From the NCBI GenBank assembly GCA_963277665.1, contig OY728143.1:227283591-227347590 (forward strand): 64,000 nucleotides of DNA, read 5' to 3'. The translations under genes and the position numbers were made by a program. Positions 1 to 10,630 of this stretch are shown in pieces. This DNA is from Viscum album. Taxonomy: Eukaryota; Streptophyta; Magnoliopsida; Santalales; Viscaceae. The notes under the pieces are model-generated. The model did not search any database. It saw nothing but the letters and a program-made list of their open reading frames with translations, and was not told where the DNA came from. Positions within the stretch are counted from its first letter, which is position 1; every line of letters starts with the position of its first letter.

Positions 1-104
1 AGCTCAGATTGGTCTTGGTCAAGAGAGAATCCCAAAGATTCCACCTCTTTTCCGAGCTCCGAAAAATGGGCCTCATATGGAGGAATTCCACAGGATGAGG
101 CCAT
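1..104 (-). pseudogene. Second copy of the LTR-embedded ORF (partial, 34 codons)
   Basis: ATG at 104, context GTGATGG. All 34 visible codons are open and match the copy at 7830-7729 in frame; the shared core is YEAHFSELGKEV. Differences are mainly substitutions. The ORF runs off the window edge. Confidence 0.45.
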
Positions 105-329
105 CACTTCCTTTGTCTGTGTAAACTTTTTTGTTAATGCCCTATATTTATACTAATCATGTGATCACTGTTAAATGGATATATTAGAAATGGTCACAAT
201 TTTTAATAGTATTTTAAAATCAAAAAACATAAAAACATATAATTTGACATTTTATATAAACATTTTACAAATAGAGTCAATTAATTAGATCAAGAGGGAT
301 TTCCATTAATGAATGTTTGGGTCGTTACA
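1..329 (-). repeat. Element A 3' LTR, U3 start only (partial)
   Basis: Matches 7727-8056 in the same orientation. Its minus-strand start is TGTAACGACCCAAACATTC, directly after the polypurine tract. The rest of this roughly 2.7 kb LTR lies outside the window. It contains the second copy of the LTR-embedded ORF (104 down to 1) and of the TATA-like box (141-152). Confidence 0.85.
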
Positions 330-342
330 ATCTTTCCCCCTT
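330..342 (-). other. Element A polypurine tract
   Basis: On the minus strand the sequence AAGGGGGAAAGAT lies directly before the TGTAACG start of the 3' LTR, the expected place for the plus-strand primer of reverse transcription. Confidence 0.8.
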
Positions 343-378
343 AAAAAAATTTCACACTTGAAATTTTCTTTTCCCACA

Positions 379-3300
379 CTAAAACATATCTGGGTAACTC
401 TACTTCATCATTTACTCCCATTCCCACATTGCTTCTTCAAACATGTGGTTTCGCCACAACACCTCGATGAGGGACATTGTCTTATTTCATAGAAATTTTT
501 CTATACGATCTAAGATCTTCACTGGTTTCTCTTAATAAGAAAGGTCATCCTCTAACTGTACCACCCCTGAAGAGAGTACTTGTGAAGGGTCTGATATGTA
601 ATTCCTTAATATGGATACATGAAATACATCATGCAATTTGGCCATGGTAGGTGGAAGTTCTAGTCGATAGGCCACAACCCCAACACGATCAAGAATCACG
701 AAGGGGCCGATGTACCTTGGACTTAACATAACTTTCTTTCCAAACCACATGACCATCTTCCATGAAGATATGCTTAGAAATACCATGTCACCAAAATTAA
801 TCTCAAGGTATCATCGACAGTTATCTGTATAACTCTTCTGTCGACTCTAGGCTGCCTTGATATGATACTGAATGGTTTTCACCCTCTCCACCATTTCTTC
901 ACCCATTTCTGGTCCAATCCGCTAAAGATCACCGACCATGTCCCAACAAGCCATTGTTCGGCACTATTTCCCCTAAAGGGATTCATATGGTGCCATTTGG
1001 ATGCTCGAGTGGAAACTGTTATTATAAGAGAACTCAACCAGAGGAAGATGTTGATCCCATCCTCCTTTAAAGTCCATTGAGCATGATGTCAACATGTCCT
1101 CATGTGTTTGAATAGTCCGCTCAGAATGGCCATCAGTTTGAGGATGATAGGTCATACCGAAGATTAGTTCAGTATACAGAGCATGTTGAAGAATCCTCCA
1201 AAACATTGAGGTGAATATTGGGTCTCAATCGAACACAATAGATAGTGGAACTGCATGAAGCCTTACCACTTCCCTGATATATATTCGTGCCAGTTGATCC
1301 AATGAGAAATCCTCCCAAATAGCAATGAAGTGTCCAACCTTTGTAAGACGATCCACAAAAAAACAGATTGTATTGTTGCCTTTGGATGTATTCGGAAGTC
1401 CAGTGGCAAAGTCCATGGTGATGTTCTCCCATTTTCATTCTGGTATAGGAAGTGGTTGCATCATCCCCTTAGACATCTACCTCTTTTCCTTCACTTGCTG
1501 ACACACCATGAACATTGATGTATATTCAGCTATCTCCTTCTTCATATTATCCATTAAATAATGCTCTCAGAGATCTCGTTACATATTTGTGTTTCCTAGG
1601 TGAATAGGTAAATTTGAACTATGTGCATCATCCAAAAGTTCCTTCTTCAGCTTCAGACATGATGGAACACATAGTCTTTTCCCAAATCTCACAATCCCTT
1701 CTTCATTAACATTAAACACCGTGGATTTCCTTTTTTTGTTTGCTTCCGCTTTTTCATGAATTCCAACATCATCCTTTTGATCATCCTTTAACCTTTCCAA
1801 ATGTGAGAGTTGAGCAATCATTTGTGAAAGTATTGATGATGTTCTCTTATTTATGATTCCCATTCGCATCTTCATCAAATTTAAGAATATTGTATCCTTT
1901 TCAATTCTCATCACTGATAGAATCACTGGGTCCTTTCTACATAGGGAAACTGCCACCTTGTTCTCTTTCCCAGGGTGGTAATGGATTGAGTAGTCATAGT
2001 CTTTGATCAGCTCTAACCATCATCGTTGGTGCATGTCCAACTATTTTTGTGTGAATATATACTTGATGGTTTTGTGGTCAATATATATTTCACACTTCTA
2101 CCCATAGAGATAATCCCACGAAATTTTCAAAGCGAAGAACACTACATCGAACCAGAGGTCATGTGTTGGATAATTATGTTCATGAAAATTCAATTGACTT
2201 GAATCATAGGTAATGAATTTTTCATTTTTCATCGATACCTATCCCAGGACCCTCTTTGAAGCATCACTGAATACCACAAAAATTTCTCCACATGTGGGTA
2301 AAGTAATCCCGGGTGTAGTGATAATACTCCTTTTCAATTCCTTAATGATTTATTCACATTCATCACTCCATGAAAACTTTACTCCTATTAGAGATAGTTT
2401 GGTAAGTGGGTTTGAAAATCATGATAAATTTCTCACAAATCGTCGATAATATCCAGCTAACCCCAAGAAGATACAAATATCCGTTACTGATGTTGCCCTC
2501 GGCCAACCCTCAATTGCATCTATTTTGGAGGGGTCTATAGATATCTCATTTCATGTGATGATATGGACCATGAATGAGACCTCCTTCATCCAGAACTCAC
2601 AAATGTTGTACTTTTCATAGAGCTTCTCCTTCAGTAAGGTCTCCAGTACAGTTCTTATATGCTCCCCATGATGCTACTTGGTTTTGGAGAATATCAAAAT
2701 ATCATCTATAAAGACTACCAAAAATTTGTCAAGGTAATCTATAAAGACTATATTCATCAATTCCATCATGATTTATGGATCATTAATGAGTCTAAAATAG
2801 ATTAATATGAATTCATAGTCCATGTATCTTGTACAAAAAGAAGTCTTTGGGATATCTTCCTTCTTCTCCCTTACTTGATATTATCCCGACCGAAAATCCA
2901 CCTGGGATAAGTATTATGCTCCACACAACTGATTGAACAAGTCATCTATTCGTTGGAGTGTATACTTGTTCTTTATCATGATTTTTATAAACTCACAATA
3001 ATCGATGCAATGGCGCATGGTCCCATCTTTCTTCATGATGAAGCGGACTGGTGCACCCCATGGTGAAGCACTTGGGTGTATAAACCCTTTATCCAGATTC
3101 TCTTGTAGTTTTTTCTTCAGAACCTCAAGATCGACAACAGTCATTCTATATGGAGTATTGGATAATGGAAATTCCCCAGGTATAAGATCAATTGATAATT
3201 CCACATCTCTTCTAGGAGGAAGACCGGGAAATTCCTCGAGATACACTTCAACGAATTCTCTCACAATAGGAATGTCCTCTAGGATGGTTGCCTCCTTAGA

Positions 3301-4880
3301 CTCAGTCATCTGAGCCAGCTATGCGTGCACATAGGGAAAAAATATCAATGATTGAGATGATGGATCTAAATAAGATTCATCTTCCTCCTTGCACTTGTAA
3401 TGAATAGGGGTCAATTCTCCACATGGAGAGTGATTTACCTATCACGAAAATTTATATTTTCTTTATATAAGGAAAGCCAATCCATGCCAAGAATTGAATC
3501 AAATTCCACAACATGGAGTATGAAGAGGTTTTACAGGAAGTCTAATCCATAGATTTTGACAGGGGAGGAGTTATATTTAGGGGATGGAATGATTTCCCCA
3601 TTTGCTGTACTCACCGAAATCTTCACTTCCATGATTTGTGGTGGTGCTAGGATTGTTCTACTTAACTATCGAGATGTAAAAGAATGCATAGAACCTGAAT
3701 CAAAAAGTATGTTCGCTATTCTTGAATGAATAACTATTGTACCTGTCACCACTTCATTTTCAGGGTTCACACCAGTAGTAGTGATGGAAAAGGCTCTCCC
3801 TTTCTGCCTTGGAGGTTGTTGGTTGACTCTAAAAACCCTAGGCATAGGGAAATTATTTGCAATATGCCTTGGTTCTTTGCAGCTGTAGCAATGAACCACA
3901 CATTGGTGTTCGAACGGATCGTTCCTCTCCTTTTTCGTAGATGTGGGTCCTTCTTGCCGATAGTTAATAGCTAGATTCCCTTCTCTTCCACACCTAAAGA
4001 ATTTCCTCACCCCCTTTAAAAAATTTCTAGGGTGCTTCTTTCTGCACCTTTGGGAAGTGCGGTGCTGGATCTTCTTAGCACCGTTGGATTTATCCATATG
4101 ACCCCCAGCCTTGAAGTCCACCTTATGATTATAATCCCCATGATACCCCTGAGATTATCTGATCTCCATTTTGACCTTGAGGGCACATCAGACAATTTCC
4201 CCATAGTTATGGAATTCACGGATCACCAGCGCTTTTCACAGGCTAGGTTTCATCCCACCAAAGAAGCAGTCAAATTTTCATTAGAGGTTAATAACAAAGA
4301 TAGAGGCAAATTGTGCAAGCCTTGTCAGGTTTTCCTCATACACTATAATAGAATCATCGTCTTTTTTAATTGAGGGAAGGGAATTCCATTTCCACCTTAA
4401 GCTGGAAGGTGCAAGGAACATATTTATTGAAAAACATCTTCCTGAAATCCATCCATTCCAAATCCTCGATCTCCTCCCCATGCTTAATATTTTTTATCAA
4501 CATCCACCATTGATCATTTTCACCCTCCATATGATAAGCAGCCAGGAGAACCTTATCTTGTTCATATCATTAAAGGATGTAGAAGATCTTTTCAATGGAG
4601 TTGATCCCCTGTTCAGCGATTGAGGGATCAGACGATCCATTAAAAGTAGGAGGCCTTTGTCTCTTAAAACTCTTGATAGCGACTTGTTATTTCATAGGGG
4701 GGGGGGGGGGGTTGAACGTTCTTCTTGACCAATGTTTCTATTCAAATCCTGAGTTATCTGAGATATAATCATGACAATTTTGGTGATTCCTACTCCCATA
4801 GGATTAGGCATCTCATTAGTACATTTATCACATTGATCTTTACATCAGTTGTTAGCCTGAGTCCTCTTATTACCATCCAT
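379..4880 (-). pseudogene. Element A gag-pol polyprotein remnant
   Basis: Read on the minus strand from a likely gag ATG at 4880. The order is gag (about 4880-4000), zinc knuckle remnants (about 3990-3850), protease with LFDSG (catalytic Asp codon 3699-3701), RT (about 3310-2450) with an intact FIDD box (Asp codons 2701-2706), RNase H (about 2400-1950), a linker and HHCC region (1956-1579), integrase core (1416-973), integrase C-terminus (786-532) and a divergent chromodomain-like tail ending at a stop at 379-381. The order protease, RT, RNase H, integrase places it in Ty3/gypsy; the tail suggests a chromovirus. The longest open stretches are 125-151 codons, interrupted by many stops and frameshifts. 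A run of 15 G lies inside gag. The RT active site is intact, but the gene is a pseudogene. Confidence 0.88.
4697..4711. repeat. Poly-G run (15 G) inside element A gag
   Basis: Fifteen consecutive G on the plus strand, hence 15 C on the coding strand of gag. No other homopolymer of this kind occurs in this AT-rich window. It must disturb the gag frame and is a likely spot for assembly or polymerase slippage error. Confidence 0.95.
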
Positions 4881-5389
4881 TGGTTGGAATAAAAGGAAAG
4901 TTACGGGTAACACCTAAAAGTTAATCCAAGGATAAAAATAATTAGTTATAAATAAATTTTATATCCTTAACATATGAATCTATTGGCTTCAGTATATGTT
5001 ATCCATGATCTACTTTCTATCATATGTTAATAGGGATTTTTTTGGTGTCCCTCAATAATGGTTCAAACTAAGCTTGTGATTTTACCAAAGAATATACCCT
5101 AGGAGTGTCATATCCAAGAGTGCAGCAAGGCCCGTTTTCATGCACCAGTTATTGTTCTAGTCTAGCTCAAAGAGGAGTTTTGGGGTTCTACCCCTAGGTT
5201 ACATATGTTCCAGAGCCGCCTCTACCTGCTCGTATCCAGGAAGGGATGTATTTTCTTGATAAACCACTTACTCAGTACTCACCAAAACATAGGGATGTTT
5301 TTATTATACATAGTCTTGTATCTAAGGCTTCAATAGGGTTTTAGAATCATAATCCCAAAAAATAACTAAACCTATCTTCTGATAAAAAC
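4881..5389 (-). other. Element A untranslated leader with degenerate primer binding site
   Basis: The leader lies between the 5' LTR and the gag ATG. At 5376-5388, next to the LTR edge, the minus strand reads TTTTTATCAGAAG, a decayed form of the plant Ty3 primer site TGGTATCAGAGC. The alignment with element C (LTR end TTATAG, then TTGGTATTAGAGC) supports it. The part 5090-5260 is clearly GC-richer than its surroundings and contains a small inverted repeat around GGGGTTCTACCCC. I recognise no gene in it. Confidence 0.6.
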
Positions 5390-5935
5390 TATAACAACCC
5401 TGGTCTTTATTTCAAACATAAACTATATTTATTATATAAAGTTCAATTGATAAAACATAGAAGATAGAGAGGTTTATTGTCATTGGGGAAAAGGATCAAT
5501 ACATAACAACATAAAACATGAAATACAACATCTTTATTGAAAACTTTATTTACATGACCACTACATTCCCTCATACTTAGCATTGCATGGGATTACCCGA
5601 GGACATGCATAAGTACAGGGTGAGCTATAAATCCAAGTAAGGGAATAATCATGGAATAAAATGATGAATACAATACATTTTAGACAATAGGAATATCTAT
5701 ATAGCACAAGAGAAGCATAAATATAAAGGAATGATAAATCATGATAATCATAACATGGAAATGAGGAAACAACACTTAACATGGAATTATCATGACCAAG
5801 GCTCATTGCACTTGGAGCATGATTAAATCCTCATTGCACATGAAGCATGAGTAAAACCTTGTTTCACATGAATTAGAATTATTAAATACCCATTTCACAT
5901 GACGTATCATGATACTATACTTTACCCAATGCATT

Positions 5936-5947
5936 GGAGCGCTATTA
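5936..5947. promoter_or_regulatory. LTR palindrome CCAATGCATTGG (element A copy)
   Basis: Perfect 12-base palindrome. The same sequence, flanked by GGGTAACATGA on one side and AGCTCTC-like sequence on the other, occurs at corresponding places in the N and B LTRs. Function unknown; the conservation suggests a protein-binding site or RNA structure. Confidence 0.55.
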
Positions 5948-6710
5948 GGGTTCACCCTTCTTAAACATTTCATTTCATGCATATGTTTTCCACATGGATC
6001 ATAAAACATTAAATCATTGAACACACTAATTTATTCCATGATAAAAGAATGTGGAATAAATATTTGTAACTCTTTAAAAAATATGTAAATTTGTATAATG
6101 GTGAATACTCTTGATAGAGAAATGGGTACAGTATATATTACACAATGACTTTGGCTTGAAAAAATGAGGTGCAATTTCTGCAGCATAACGACATGACATA
6201 AGATTTCATAAAAACGGTTGATGAGAGAGAAATGGGTGTATAATCATATTTAAATGACAAGGAAATTAAGGGGTTCATGAAGATAAATGTCCCAAAAAAT
6301 GTAATGGAATTTAGATTCATGATACCAAATAATTGCTTGAATGTAAATGAGGAGACAGAAATTCCTTTCGGAATTTCGGTATTGGTACGAGTGTACATGG
6401 GAGGCCATTATTGAGAGATAAAGGGGTTTACCATAATTAAAACATAAATATGGATGTATGGGGGAGGTGAAAAACCGTACCCCAACAATTATAATTGAAA
6501 TTTAAAGGGCATATCAACTTAAAGAATATTGGACAAAAATGAGAAAGGATGAAAGAACCCTAACATGGAAGTGTGCTTCCAAAGGCTTGAGTGAGGCTTC
6601 CGAGTGGCTTCTTGGGAGCTTGGGGAAACTTTGGAGGATTCTCGAGAGATTAGGGTATAGTTTGGAAGAACTCCAAAGGATTTGAGTGAGGAGGAAGTGG
6701 GATCTTTGGA

Positions 6711-6723
6711 GGGTTTATATAGG
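6711..6723 (-). promoter_or_regulatory. TATA box of element A 5' LTR
   Basis: The minus strand reads CCTATATAAACCC, followed by a C/T-rich stretch of about 120 bases. This resembles the TATA and leader arrangement of the other LTRs here. It would place the U3/R boundary near 6690. Confidence 0.55.
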
Positions 6724-7592
6724 AAAGGTAAAGGAATTCTTTATTATTTATGTTTGGGACACCTCACATTAAACTAATCCAAACCCCAAACCAGCCCATG
6801 GTTTTTTCCCATGGTTTTTGGAATAGGGTAGTGGAAAAAATTATTTTATAATGCCAAAGTCCAAACTTCTTAAAATAATGGGGTTTCTTATATGGAGGTG
6901 AGTCATGCTCCCAAGGAAAACAATTTAAAAAGACAAGATGTTTAATAAGCCATGAAGGGTCCATTAATGCTTTGTAAAATAATTCAAACAAATGCAAACA
7001 CAAATTATTTAAATGGTAAAACACATATTGTCTGAACATAAGTATTATAGTATTTTTTTACACTATTATTGTGTCATTATGATGTCATAAAACACATAAT
7101 ATATTTAAACGATATTTAATTTTTACCCAAAAATTAAACTGTCTCAGAACATTAGGAAAAATTTACTGTTGGATAATTTCGACGTCCTGATTCCAAAAAT
7201 AATATTAATTTTATCTAAATAATTTTCTAAATATTTTAATTTTCACTTTTAAAATAAAAACTAACATTTATTTAAAATTCATGGGTTTTGACAAAAATAG
7301 ATTTCAGACTTTAATAAAAATTACATTGAATAAAATTATACAACCATTCATATTTAATAAAAATTAATTTAATAATTATAATAATATTTTATTAAAATAT
7401 TATTTAATTCAAAAGTCAATTAATTCATCAAAATATATTTCTTACTTGAACATTAACTAAAAATACTATTTGTGATTTAAAAACTATTTACAAGGTAACA
7501 ATAATAAAGTAAAAGTATATTAATTATTATATACAAAAAATAATGTACATAACTATAGTGATAAGGTCTTATTAGATAACCCCTTATAACAC

Positions 7593-7830
7593 CTGCATAA
7601 GACCGAAGAGTAATGTGTACGATTGTGACAGACTCTTGGCGTGGCTCAGATAACATTGCTCGGGTGGTGATCTCAATTAGCTTCTACTTCTCTCGTAGAC
7701 GGTTCTGTTCGAGAATAACCTATTGAAGCTCGGCACGGTCTTGTTCGAGAGTGAAGACCAATGACACCACCTCTTTTCCGAGCTCTGAAAAATGGGCCTC
7801 GTATGTAGAAATTCTACTGGATGAGGCCAT
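7593..7830 (-). pseudogene. ORF embedded in element A LTR: coiled-coil-like peptide, origin unknown
   Basis: Reading from ATG at 7830 (context GCGATGG), about 79 codons run to 7593 with only two TAG stops (7720-7722 and 7684-7686). The peptide begins MASSSRISTYEAHFSELG and continues Leu-, Glu-, Gln- and Arg-rich with coiled-coil character. The composition is GC-richer than its surroundings and drops sharply to AT-rich at 7592, where the minus strand reads GCAG|GTGTTA, a possible splice donor. The partial copy in the 3' LTR (104 to 1) keeps the same frame, ATG and no stop over 34 codons. A TATA-like box lies 37-48 bases upstream. It could be a captured host exon, the start of another element's gag, or a real LTR-encoded peptide. 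I do not recognise a family. Confidence 0.45.
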
Positions 7831-7866
7831 CGCTTCCTTTGTCTGAGTAAATTGGATTATTAATGC

Positions 7867-7878
7867 CCTATATTTATA
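7867..7878 (-). promoter_or_regulatory. TATA-like box upstream of the LTR-embedded ORF
   Basis: The minus strand reads TATAAATATAGG, 37-48 bases before the ATG at 7830. The other LTR copy keeps it exactly at 141-152. This makes it a candidate promoter separate from the main LTR TATA at 6711-6723. Confidence 0.45.
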
Positions 7879-8056
7879 CTAATCATGTGATCTCTATTCA
7901 ATGACTATATTAGCAGCTATCACAATTCTTAACAGCATTTTAAAGTCCAAAAAACATGAAACAAAATATGTTAACATTTAATATAAACATTTTACATGAA
8001 GAATGATTTAATTAGATCAATATGGTTTTCCATTAATGAACGTTCGGGTAGTTACA

Positions 8057-9028
8057 TTTTAAATAATCTACGAGACATTAAAAACACCAAATTTTAATTT
8101 AAAAATGAGCAAAAGTATTTACCTTGTAAATTAAGATCATGTATTCATAATGTAGATAGAACTAATGGGAAATGATATGGAAAACCAAGTTAAAAAATAA
8201 TATAATTATTAGATATTTTAAAAAAATCCATAATAAAATTATTATGTATCCAGATTACAAATTTAACATCCATGGAATTAGTGGTTCAAAAATTTAAAGG
8301 TCATCTCTAGGGAAAACCTATATGGAAACTGTGTAGATTTTGAAGACCCATCGAGAATAGAGAGAGGAGGATTCTGGAATGAATCCTAACACCTAAGGAA
8401 CATAAGACAAAGGAAACAAAAAAAATAATCCAACCCTAGACCTTGGGTTTCATTCTATTATAGAGCACCAATATGGGAATCAAGATGAGGGGGACATGAC
8501 CAAGAAGATTCCGGAGGGGAATAAACACTAACCTTGTATGTTCACATGCCAAATCTGGATGAATGATACAGAATAATGGTTATTGGACCAAGGGAGTGGC
8601 CACATGTTAGGGCTTCCTATATAGAGGACATGTCAAATGAGATTAGGGAGAGGAGGATAAATGTTCAAGTAATAAAATTTGTTAATGTATTTTAAAAAAA
8701 TTAAATTTTAACACCCTCAGAGATTCACATGGTATGGCTGCATGCTAGGCCTGACCGTATGTAAAATGTGAAACCAACCTTGACTAGCCAGAACAACTAC
8801 ATTGTTGGGATACATGAATTATAAAATCATTCACTAACCATGAAAAATCTGTATGTTAAAATACAGGTCCAAAACCATGGTTTCAACAACTTTGGGCCAA
8901 CCGTGTGGGAAAACCACGCGACCCACAAAATTATTAAAAATTTAAAAACATTCTTAAATTAAATGACCCAAATATAAGAAAAAAGGTATTAATAATAAAA
9001 ATAAGAATGCATGTGTCGGGGTGTGACA
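8057..9028 (-). repeat. LTR1 of the D/E family (partial, cut by element A)
   Basis: Aligns with LTR2 over about 14776-15762. The minus-strand start at 9028 is TGTCACACCCCGACAC, a typical plant Ty3 LTR start. A TATA box (CTCTATATAGG on the minus strand, 8626-8636) is at the same place as in LTR2. The left part is lost to the insertion of element A at 8056/8057. Confidence 0.7.
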
Positions 9029-10630
9029 ATTCACCCAACCATGAAACTTTCTTCCCCAGATATTCATTAGACCAGTAGAGGAAGGCAGACAAAGAAATAT
9101 ATTATAAGATTATTTTATTATAAAAAATCTTTGGCAAACACCTTAAATTATTAATATTTCCATTATTTATTTATTTTTCATTTTTTTCTAGGATATAGAG
9201 TTTGATAAAAATTATACAAAAAGAAATGAATATAGTGAGCTGTGAACAATTTACGTTGTGCCCCAAAGCAGCGTGATGCGTCACCAGATTTTAAGAAGAT
9301 GATTTGAAGTTATGATAAGGTTAAAGAAAACATTCATGGATTTCAACTAAATTATTCAATTGAAAATAAGAAAAATACACAAGACGTTGTTATTACACGT
9401 CATGAATATCATTCAAAATAAGAAAAATGAAGGATTAAAGGACACAGAGACATTCTATAAGAAGTTCAACCCCAAAAATTACAAATCATGTAATTAACAT
9501 ATATTCCATGAACCTTGAAGAATAAAAAACATGAAAAATAATCAATACCCTACATGTCACACATCATGAAACATTTACATGACATGAAATTCATGAATCT
9601 GAATCAGAAATAGTAGATTTAATGAAATTTAAAATGGTTTCAAACCTTTATTATGAATCAAACCCACCCAGGATGATTATAATGATCCATTATGATAACC
9701 CCAAGGCCATTAATCCTAATAAATAGAGCCCCTAGTGGATGGAAAGATGATTGATAAAAAGTGGAAGCTTTTTATAATGTCATTTTTAGATTTACATTAT
9801 TTTTTAATACTATTTTCTTTTTCTAACTTTTATGATTGTGATGAATCCCCTATCCTGAATAAACTTGACATTCCCATCACTAGAGAGGTCTATGAGTGAT
9901 TGGGAAAGGTAGATTCTAGAACATAGATATTTTTTTTGAGTTTTTCACATAAATAAATTATATTCTTTATCCACTTCCATTTATGGAATCAATTATTAAT
10001 TAGCATTTTAATAAAAAATTCAACATTATTAGGGTCAAATTATTTGTTTTGGCTTTCCTATGATTATTATCTGATTCTCCCTCCACCCAATTTACCATCT
10101 ATTTCCTCTAGAGTATATTAGGGTTCGGTGGTGAGTTCTTTGATGATCACCGACATGTGTGAGGAATTATGACTATGACTTTTTGTAAATTATGTAATAA
10201 CAATATCTTTTTGTCAATTTCCTTTAATTGATAATAAGACCATATAAGACTCAAAAACATAGGAATCATGGTAGAATAATTGATACCTTTATTTGGGATA
10301 CCCTCACCATCACCATCCACGTAGGGGGAAAGGAATTGAAAGAAGACTCTCTCTCTTACCAAATTAACATGGAAAAATACAAAATACAAATTAAACCATG
10401 ATGAAATTAATCTATGTCGGGCCATGAATTTATTCATAACTAATTTCATCATTTTATTCTTAATAAAACCTTTATCTAATTTTTAGAAAATCTTTTATTC
10501 CTATAGTCAAAACCAATTAAAATAAGACTTTTTGAAGATCAACGAAAAGTGAGAAAATATTTTACATGGACACCTCTTTGGGAGAATACCTAGGTTTAAA
10601 AAATATACAAAAATAATTATTTTTTTCCAT
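9029..10630. other. Unassigned segment between LTR1 and the D internal region
   Basis: In copy E the internal sequence begins directly after LTR2 (15763 onward) and matches D only from about 10631. These 1.6 kb are therefore extra in D or lost from E. It is AT-rich, with no domain I recognise. The longest open frame is 101 codons on the minus strand (10452-10147), with no family resemblance seen. An unidentified insertion is possible; I found no clear terminal repeats. Confidence 0.4.

Larger units (their letters stand above)
1..8056 (-). mobile_element. Element A: Ty3/gypsy chromovirus-like LTR retrotransposon, truncated by window start
   Basis: A minus-strand element. Bases 1-329 align base for base with 7727-8056, which identifies the start of the 3' LTR (left) and of the 5' LTR (right). 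Both LTR starts read, on the minus strand, TGTAACnACCC. A purine tract adjoins the 3' LTR, a degenerate initiator-Met primer site adjoins the 5' LTR, and a broken gag-pol lies between. The outer end of the 3' LTR is beyond the window, so the target duplication cannot be checked. The right flank (from 8057) continues as the interior of another LTR (LTR1), so A probably inserted into that older element. The family is well supported; the Tekay/Del clade is my best reading. Confidence 0.88.
5390..8056 (-). repeat. Element A 5' LTR (about 2.67 kb)
   Basis: The right end (minus-strand start TGTAACTACCCGAACG) is fixed by the match to the 3' LTR. The left end is placed at TATAAC next to the primer site, by analogy with the TTATA ends of elements C and N. 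Inside are two TATA-like boxes, a palindrome CCAATGCATTGG shared with the LTRs of N and B, and the module around 6176-6235 that is repeated in B's LTR. The GC-richer first 460 bases (7593-8056) hold an embedded ORF. The left boundary rests on motifs only, because the 3' LTR copy is cut. Confidence 0.72.

Noticed and set aside
5390..7591. A separate solo LTR with TGTTATAAGG at its start
   Set aside because: No target duplication at its ends, and the primer site at 5376-5388 plus the LTR start at 8056 fit one continuous LTR of element A better. The alternative is not fully excluded.
10147..10452. Minus-strand frame of 101 codons as a possible gene
   Set aside because: No motif, no promoter or intron signal, no homologous frame in copy E; AT-rich DNA gives such frames by chance.
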